Assembly: GCA_033344775.1 (NCBI GenBank)
Contig: JAWPMT010000005.1
Span: 372,001-436,000, forward strand
DNA: 64,000 nt
Direction of reading: 5' to 3'
Source of the DNA: Cytophagales bacterium
GTDB taxonomy: Bacteria > Bacteroidota > Bacteroidia > Cytophagales > Cyclobacteriaceae
Positions 1 to 10,000 of this stretch are shown piece after piece. Positions within the stretch are counted from its first letter, which is position 1. Each line of letters starts with the position of its first letter. The translations under genes were made by a program, and so were the position numbers. The notes below the pieces were generated by a model. It ran no database searches. It saw only the letters and a program-made list of their open reading frames with translations, and was not told where the DNA came from.

Positions 1-1075
1 CCAAAAAGCGTTGGTCGGTCAACGCTTCATTATTTACGTAACCTCTGGCAACTCCCAATCCTGAGACATACAGTTCTCCCTGGATGCCGACAGGAACCGG
101 TCTTAAATAACTGTCCAGAATGTATATCTGTGTATTATTTACAGGGTGTCCTATCGGAACCGACTGTAATTGCTCATCAGGGACAAAGCGATGGATCATA
201 CAGCCTACTGTGGCTTCGGTAGGGCCGTATTCATTATATATTTCAACCTTTCCCTCAAACTTGCTATGAATTGACTGGGCCAGGGAGGTCTCCAACTCCT
301 CGCCTCCTACGACTAGCTTTCTTATTTTACTAGAGGCTGGTAAGACATCACTGTCATTTAGGATTTTTAGATGTGAGGGGGTGAGTTTCAAAACACTTAC
401 TTCACCTTCTCTGAGCATTCTTTCTACCACCAGGCCACTTTGCTGCTCTTGGTAGATAATAATCTGATTACCGGAAATCAGGGGGGTGAAAATCGATGTG
501 ACTGTTAAATCAAAAGAAACTGATGTATACAATCCAAAAGTTGCGTCTTCTCCATCGAGATAGTAATCAGAGGCCCAACCAACGTAATTGATCAAAGCGC
601 CATGTTCTATCATGACACCTTTCGGTTTGCCAGTAGAACCTGAAGTATAGATAACATAGCATAGATCAGAAGCCGTAATCCTATTTTCTACTTCTTTTAC
701 CTCAGTAAGATTTTCAGCATCTTCTACGAAAAACGTCGGAATTGTGCATTCAAGATTACCTTCTAATTCTTTTGTGACTAACAAAGCATTTGCCCCGCTA
801 TCCTTAAGCAGGTATTCTTTTCGTCCATTAGGAAGATCAGTGTCAATGGGCAGGTAGGCACCTCCGGCTTTTAGAATTCCCAAAATCCCTATGACCAAAC
901 TGGGTGACTTCTGCGTCATTAGCCCAACGATACTTCCCTGACCAATACCTCTTTCTATCAAATACGAAGCCAGGCCATTACTTTTCTGATCGAGTTCCTG
1001 ATAGGTTAGTGTTGTCCCTTCAAATACCAATGCCGTCCTGTCAGGGTGTTGTATCACCTGCTCTTTGAACAAAGT
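1..1075 (-). repeat. Duplicated Asn A-domain DNA, copy 1
   Basis: Matches 29052-30126 at an offset of 29051, about 90% identical in the stretches I compared. The match covers the A domain from its start to the window edge and stops near 1075-1080, where the C domain begins. The upstream C domain instead resembles that of the last module of the four-module NRPS (offset about 19560). Confidence 0.85.
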
Positions 1076-4000
1076 CAGGGCGGTTTTTCCTTTCGAATAA
1101 TCAACTTTAGTATCATTAAATACTTCCAGTATTTGAAGCCTTTCCTGCTCATTGATGATCACTATGTCGGATAATGCTGTTTCAGGGTTTGAAACGACTT
1201 GCTCCACTATCCTTAGAAAGTAGGTGTTGAATCGTTCAATCGTGTGTTTTTCGAATAATTCACTGGAATACTCGAAATTTAAATGAAGCTGTTCAACGTT
1301 TTCTGATACTGTCAATGTCATATCAAACTTGGAGATACTATGACCGCTGTTCTGAGCCGCTAACTTCAATCCAGGCATCTGCAGAGAGGACTCTTCAAAG
1401 TTTTGATAGGCAAACATGACATCAAACAGTGGGTTACGACTGGTATCGCGTGCTATTTTCAGTTCATCAACCAGCTCCTCGTATTGATAGCCCTGGTGAT
1501 CAAAACAGGCCAACGTCCCGGATTGGACTGCCGACAAAAACTCCCTGAAACTCATCGTTCCATTGGGATAGTTGCGAAGGGCCATGGTGTTGACGAACAT
1601 CCCGATCATGTCATCAACATCAGCATGCTGACGACCGGCTGTGGGGGTTCCAATCACAATGTCTTCCTGGTTGCTTAACTTGCTCAACAGGATATTGTAG
1701 ATCGAAAGCATCAGCATAAACAGAGTAGCTCCTTCTGATTCGGCTATCGATTTCAATTGAGAAGTTTGCTTTTCTTCTATGACAAATCCCAAATTGCCAC
1801 CCCGGTGATTCTTCACCAGAGGTCTTTTGCGGTCATACGGTAACTCAAGGACCGGGGGCAGGCCGGAATATTCTTCTAGCCAGAATGCTTTTTGTTGCGA
1901 CAATGCGGATTGTTGCGCTTCGGCCTGTTGCCATACCGCATAGTCTTTGTAGTGTAAATGCACGGGAGATAATTCCTCTCCACCGTAAAGGGACATGAAA
2001 TCCCTGGTCAAAACCCCTTGGGAAACGCCATCGGTAATGATGTGATGAAGGTCTACCATTAAAATATGGGTCGCAGCTTCTTCGTCGGAATCCTCCGCTA
2101 CCGAAATCAATCCCACCCTGATCAAGGGTGCCAAAGACAAGTCAAAGGGGCGAATGAACCTGGTGATTACCTCCTGTACTCCCGCTTCGCCTGACTGGTA
2201 GTGTTCCAGATGGAAATCAATCTGGTCGGTTATACGCTGGACAGGTTCGTCGCCCTGCAAGACAAAGGAAGTCCGTAAACTCTCATGACGGGCAACCAGT
2301 TCTTTAAATGCCTGTTCAAGACGTTCTTTATCCAGTTTCCCTTCCAGACTTACCACCTGGGGCATATTATAGGTCAGCGCGTGCGGTTCAAACTGGTAGA
2401 GGAAGTGTATTCGGCGTTGTGCCGATGATAAGGGATAGTATTCCCGCTTTGCTGCAGGTGTTATGGATTGATAACTGGTCTTTTTTGCATCAATGATGTA
2501 CTGACTCAAACTACGGATGTCCTGATGTTGGAAGATGACCTTTAGCGGCACTTCTACGGACAACACCTTAAAAATCTTATTGACCAGTACTGTCGCCCGC
2601 AGGGAATGACCTCCCAGCTCAAAGAAGCTTTGGGTCACACTGATCACTTCTTTATCAAGCTTTAATACCTCGCTCCATAGCGCTACCAGCTGTTCTTCTG
2701 TTTCATTCGAAGGGGCCAGATAATCGTCCCCGGCTTCAATCTTAGGAGCCGGCAGGGTCTTTCTGTCTATTTTCCCATTTGCCGTCAATGGAAGCTTGTC
2801 CAAATGCACGAAATAGTCGGGAACCATATAGTCGGGCATCCTTTCTGACAGGTAATTCCTAAAGCCGGAGGATTCCAGGGCTTCTTCGGATACATAATAG
2901 GCCACCAGGTATTTTTCTTCGTCTTTCTCTTGGGCTAACACCACCGTCTCTGTCACTTTATGATGATCAGTGAGATGATGTTCTATTTCTCCCAGTTCTA
3001 TCCGGAACCCCCGGATCTTCACCTGGTCGTCTATCCTGCCCAAAAACTCCAGGTTTCCGTCCGGTAGCCACCGGGCAAGGTCGCCAGTGCGGTATATTCT
3101 ATCGCCAGACTTAAAGGAACTCTCTATGAATTTAGCTCTGGTTAATTTTTCATTATTTAAGTAACCTCGTGATAACCCAATCCCTCCTATGCACAACTCA
3201 CCATGTATTCCTACTGGTTGCAGAGAATTGGATTTGTCCAGAACATAAAGATTGATGTTATCTATCGGCTTTCCTATCGGGATTGTATCATGGCTTATTT
3301 CATCACCGATATTGTAGTATGATACATCAATGGTTGCTTCTGTGGGGCCATACAAATTAATCAACCTGGTTCGATTGGCCTCATAAAGTAGTTTTTTGAA
3401 GTGCTCAGCATGCGCCAATTTCAGGGCTTCTCCACTACAAAATACTTGACGTAATGAGTGAAGGTGAGAGATATCGCCCCTACTTTCAAAATAGCCTAAA
3501 AAAGCTTGTAGCATGGAGGGCACAAAGTGCATGGTACTTACTTTGTGGTCGGATATTGTTTTAGTTAATATATCCGGGGCCTTCTCTCCACCCGGCTGTA
3601 ACAAACACAAGGCTGCTCCCTGCTGCGACCACCAAAACAGCTCCCATACTGACACATCGAATGTAATGGGTGTTTTTTGTATAAGAACATCCTGTTCTCC
3701 AATCGGATACTTCCGGTTCATCCAGTGAAGCCTGTTCATTAATGACCCATGCTCCACCATGACGCCTTTTGGATTCCCCGTACTTCCGGAAGTGTATATT
3801 ACGTAGGCAAGCTCTTCCGGTCTGGCCCTGCTTTCTATTATTGCAGCATCTGTTGACGTATTGTTTGACGGGTCTATGAATACAATCTCTACCGATTCTT
3901 TAACCTCACCTTCAAAATCAGTTGAGACAAGCAGCCGGGTTGCACCACTATCCTGAAGGATGTAATCAATTCTTGATTGAGGATAATTGGGATCAATTGG

Positions 4001-7000
4001 CAAATAGGCCGCCCCTGATTTGAGAATACCAAAGATTCCTACCATCATATCAAATGAGCGATCGCACATGATCGCCACAAGATCTCCCTGGTTAACTCCG
4101 CTCTGGATAAGCATTCCGGCCATTCGGTTTACGCTACCCTGAAACGATGCATAACTCAACGATTCCTCCTCAAAAATCAAGGCTGTCTTGTCAGGAGTCT
4201 TCTCTACCTGCAATTCAAACAAATCAATGACGGTTTTGTCCTTCGGATATTCCGCTATCGTATCGTTAAATTCCGTCAGTATTTGTTGTCTCTCTGGTTC
4301 AGTTATTATTGCTATGTCAGACAGCAAGGTCTCCGGGTTTGAAACTACTTGCTCCACAATCTTTTCCAGGTAGGTATTGAACCTTTCAATGGTATGTTTT
4401 TCGAATAATTCCGAGGAATACTCGAAATCCAAATAGAGTCGCTTGACGCTTTCCGATACGGTCAAGGTCAGATCAAACTTAGAGATACTATGACCACTTT
4501 TTACGGAGGCTAATTTCAATCCAGGCATCTGCAGAGTGGACTCTTCAAAGTTTTGATAAGAAAACAGGACATCAAACAGCGGGTTACGACTGGTATCACG
4601 TGCAATTTTTAGCTCATCGATCAACTCCTCGTATTGATAGCCCTGATGATCAAAACAAGCCAACGTCCCGGATTGTACTTCCGATAAGAATTCCCTGAAA
4701 CTCATCTCGCCTTTAGGATAATTCCTTAAGGCCAGCGTATTGACAAACATCCCGATCATGTTGTCCACATCAGCATGCTGACGACCAGCTGTGGGGGTTC
4801 CAATCACAATGTCTTCCTGGTTGCTCAGTTTACTCAAGAGGATATTATAGATCGAAAGCATCAGCATAAACAGGGTAGCTCCTTCTGATTCGGCTATCGA
4901 TTTCAATTGAGCGGTCTGTTCTTCTTCTAAGACAAAACTCAAATTGCCCCCACGATGATTCTTCACGAGGGGCCTTTTATGGTCATAGGGCAACTCCAGG
5001 ACTGGGGGTGTTTCGGAATATTCATTCAGCCAGAAAGCCTTTTGTTCTGCCAAAGCGGATTGTTGTGCTTCGGCCTGTTGCCATACCGTATAGTCCTTGT
5101 AGTGTAAACGCACAGGAGTTAAGTCCTCTCCATTATACAGGGACATAAAATCCTTGATCAAAAGGCCCTGGGCAACACCGTCGGTGATGATGTGGTGAAG
5201 GTCTACCATTAAAATGTGCGCCGAAGCCTCTCCAGCGGAATCATTCGGTACTGAAATCAGTCCTACCCTGAGCAAGGGAGCCATAGACAAGTCAAAGGGA
5301 CGAATGAACCTTGTGATTACCTCTTGCACTCCTACTTCGTCCGACTGGTAATGTTCCAAATGGAAATCAACCTGGCCGGATATTCTCTGGACAGGCTCCT
5401 CTCCACGTAGGACAAAAGAGGTCCGTAAATTCTCATGTCGGGATACTAGTTTCTTAAAGGCTTCTTCCAATCGATCCTTATCCAACGCTCCTTCAAGCCT
5501 CACCACCTGAGGCATATTATAAGCCAGCGCCTCCGGTTCAAACTGGTAAAGGAAATACATCCGGCGTTGCGCCGATGATAAGGGATAGTATTCCTGCTTT
5601 GCTGCAGGTTCTATGGATTGATAGTTGGTCTTTTTTGCCTCACTGATGTACTGACTCAAACTACGGATATCCTGATGTTGGAAGATGACTTTTAGAGGCA
5701 CTTCCACCGACAAAGCTTTGAATATCTTATTGGCCAGTACGGTAGCCCGTAGGGAATGACCTCCCAATTCAAAGAAGCTTCGGGTCACACTGATCACTTC
5801 CTTATCAAGCTTTAGTACCTCGCTCCATAGCGCTACCAGTTGCTCTTCCGTTTCATTTGAAGCATATACATAGTCTTCACCAGCTTCGATTTCCGGTTCG
5901 GGTAATGCTTTTTTATCTGTCTTACCATTGGCATTCAAAGGAAGCTTGTCCAGATGCACATAATAACCGGGAACCATATAGTCAGGCAATCTCTCTGAGA
6001 GATAATTCCTTAATACGGATGGTTCCTGAGTTTCTTCTGACACATAATAAGCCACCAGGTAGTTCTCTCCCTCTTTCTCTTTGGCTAAAACTACACCCTC
6101 TTTTATCTCATTGTGACTGACCAACTGGTGTGCTATCTCGCCCGGTTCTATCCTAAAGCCCCTGACTTTTACCTGATCGTCAACACGGCCCAAAAACTCA
6201 AGATTCCCGTCGGGAAGCCAGCGGGCCAGATCCCCTGTCTTGTACATCCGCACACCGGAATGAAAAGGATTCTCAACAAATTTCTCCTTTGTCAAGTCCT
6301 CATCGTTCACATATCCCCTGGCCAAACCATCTCCGGATATGTACAGTTCTCCAGCGACTCCTTTTGCTAGTAAGCGCTGACTGTTGTCAAGAATATAGAC
6401 TTTGGTATTGTCAATGGGCTTGCCTATGGGGACAATCCCATCATCAACCATACCTTCAGACACTTTACAACTTACTGAAGAAATAGTAGCTTCAGTAGGC
6501 CCGTATTTATTGAAAAAATCATATCCTCCAATAAACCTCTTAGCCAGTTTCACGGAACAAGGTTCCCCTCCGGAAATGATTCGTCTTAGGTTGTTGGAAT
6601 TATTGAATGTGATAGCCTGCAAAAATGACGGAGTAGCATGCAGATGAGTTACTCCATGGCTTATGATGTAATCACTAAATTTAGCAGGGTCATTGATTGT
6701 CTCTTTGTCCGTGAGCACAAGTGCGTAGCCATTCAATAAGGCTAACCAGATTTGTTCAACTGACGGATCGAAGCTTATGGTGGAGAATTGAAGTATTTTC
6801 TCCTCTTCCCTCATGCCCAACATTTTCTTCTGTGAGTAGATGTAGTTTACTACAGATTGATGCCTGACCTCAACACCTTTTGGGCGGCCTGTGGAACCGG
6901 AAGTGTAAATGATATAGGCGATTCCAAGAGGTGAAACCGAAGATTGTATTTCCTTCCTGCTCTCGCCAGAAATTTCACGATCATTTACATCAACAACATC

Positions 7001-10000
7001 TATATATTTTCCATATACCTTCCCTCTTTCACTATCTGTCAGCAAGCATAGCGCCCGGGCCTCTTTCAGCATTCCCTCTAGCCTTGTTTCCGGATGACTT
7101 GTATCTAGAGGCAAATAAGCGCCTCCCGCTTTAAGAATCCCTAATATGCCAATGATCATCTCCACTGACCTGTCCAACATAAGGCCTGCAGTGCTTCCCG
7201 GTTTCAATCCTTTATTTCTAAGATAATGCGCCAGCTGGTTGGCTCTTTGATTTAGCTCCCGGTAGGTAACCTTCTCTTTATAATAAGATAAAGCCGTTTT
7301 TTCGGGTGTAGCATTAACCTGCTTCTCAAACAGAGATACGAGGGTTTCTTCCCGAGGATAATATGCCTCAGTGTTATTGTATTGATCTAATAATTGGTGC
7401 TCTTCTGCTTCAGGAAGGAATTCTATAGCTGAGAGTTTTACATCAGCATCAGAAATAACAGTTGCTACAATGTTTTTAAGGTAAGCAACAAACTTTTCAA
7501 TGGTTTCCTTTTCGAATAATTCAGTTGAATAATCAAAATTCAACTGGAGTCGTTCAACAGTTTCTGATACCGTCAATGTCAGATCAAACTTGGAGATACT
7601 TTGATCACTGTTCAATGATTTTAGTTTCAATCCGGGTATTTCAAGTGTCGACTCCTCAAAGTTTTGATAGGAAAACATCACATCAAAGAGCGGATTACGA
7701 CTAGTATCACGATCTATACTCAATTCATCGATCAACTCCTCATACTGGAAGCCTTGCTGATCAAAACAGGCCAGGGTCTTTGATCGAACTGCAGATAAGA
7801 ATTCCTTGAAATTCATCGTCCCTTTGGGATAATTCCGAAGAACCAGTGTATTGACAAACATTCCGATCATGTTGTCTACATCCATATGTTGACGACCAGC
7901 AGTAGGTGTGCCAATCACAATGTCTTCCTGGTTACTCAGCTTGCCCAGTAGAATATTGTAGAGCGAAAGCATCAGCATAAACAGGGTGGCACCTTCTGAT
8001 TCGGCTATCGATTTTAGTTGTGCGGTCTGTTCTGCATCTATGACAAAGCTCAAGTTGCCGCCCTGATGATTCTTCACCAAAGGCCTCTTGTGATCACAGG
8101 GTAGCTCCAGAACTGGGGGCATTTCGGAATATTCTTCCAGCCAGAAAGCTTTTTGTCGCGATAAAGTGGATTGTTGTGCTTCGGCTTGCTGCCACACCGC
8201 ATAGTCTTTGTAGTGTAAACGCACAGGAGACAATTCCTCTCCACTGTAATGGGACATGAAATCCCTGATCAAAACTCCCTGGGAAACTCCGTCGGTGATG
8301 ATGTGGTGAAGGTCTACCATCAAAATATGGGTGTTAGCCTCTCCGTCGGAATCCCCGGCAACCGAAATCAATCCCACCCTGATCAAGGGTGACTTAGATA
8401 GATCAAATGGACGAATGAACTTATCGATCACCTGCTGCACTCCCCTTTCGTCCGACTGGTAGTATTCCAGATGGAAATCTGCCTGGTCGGTTATCCTCTG
8501 AACGGGTTCGTCGCCTTGTAAGGCAAAAGAGGTCCGTAAGCTCTCATGACGGGCAACTAGTTTTTTAAGTGCCAGGTCCAGGCGTTCTTTGTCCAGTTCC
8601 CCTTCCAGTCTTGCCACCTGGGGCATGTTATAGGTCAGCGCGTCCGGTTCGAACTGATAAAGGAAGTACATGCGATGCTGCGCCGAAGACAGTGGATAAT
8701 ACGCCTGCACAGTTGCAGGTGCTATCGGTTGGTAGATGGTCTTTTTTGCCTCACTGATGTACTGACTCAAACTACGGATGTCCTGATACTGGAATACGGC
8801 TTTTAGCGGCACCTCCACGGACAAAGCCTTAAAGATCTTATTGACCAGTACGTTCGCTCGAAGGGAATGACCGCCCAGTTCAAAGAAACTTCGGGTCACA
8901 CTGATCACTTCCTTATCAAGCTTTAATACTTCACTCCATAGCGCTACCAGCTGCTCTTCCGTGGTATTTGCAGGTGCTATAAAATCTTCACCAACCTCGA
9001 TCTCCGGTTCAGGTAATGCTCTTTTGTCTACTTTCCCATTAGCATTCAAAGGAAGCTTGTCCAGATGAACATAATAACCTGGGACCATGTAGTCAGGTAG
9101 CTTCTTTGACAGGAAATTCCTGAAGACGGATGGTTCCTCTGCTTTTTCCGATACATAGTAGGCCACAAGGTAGGTTTCTCCCTCTTTCTCTTTGGCTAAA
9201 ACTACCGTCTCTTGCACGTGATCATGACCCGTGAGTTGATGTTCTATCTCTCCCAGTTCTATCCGGTAACCCCTGATCTGTACCTGGTCGTCTATCCTGC
9301 CTATGAATGCTATATTTCCGTCTGGCAGCCAATGGGCAAGGTCTCCGGTTTTATACATCCGCTCACCGGGACGAAAAGGATTCTCAACAAATTTGGCTTC
9401 CGTAAGTGCATCACGGTTCAAGTAGCCTCTGGCCAACCCCACCCCACCAATGCACAACTCACCGTTTACACGTGTAGGTAATAATTTACCATAGCTATCC
9501 AGGATGTATACTTCATGGTTGGAAATCGGTTTCCCGATAGGAATTTCCGGTGTGGCCTCATTAACCTCAAAACTGGTCGTGACCACTGTATTTTCTGTAG
9601 GTCCGTAATTGTTAACAAGTTTATAGCTAGCATCCTCAATAGATGTCAATTTATCGCCACCGGTAAGCAGGTATCTTAGTGAGTTGTTCTTTAATCTGAC
9701 AAACTGCTCACACACCTGTGTAGGTAAAAAGGATATGGTGATATGATGTAACTCAAAATATTCATTGAGTTTATTAACATCCGTTCTGATCGATTTGTCA
9801 ATGATGTGGATGCAGGCACCTTTAACCAGGTAGGGAAACAACTCCCATACCGTAGCATCAAATCCAACTCCGGCATATTTTGTACTATTATCCAAATGGC
9901 TCACCTGATAATAATCATTGTGCCAATGGCAAAGATTAACCAGTGATTGGTGTTCGATCATGGTCCCTTTGGGCGTACCTGTACTGCCTGAAGTATAGAT

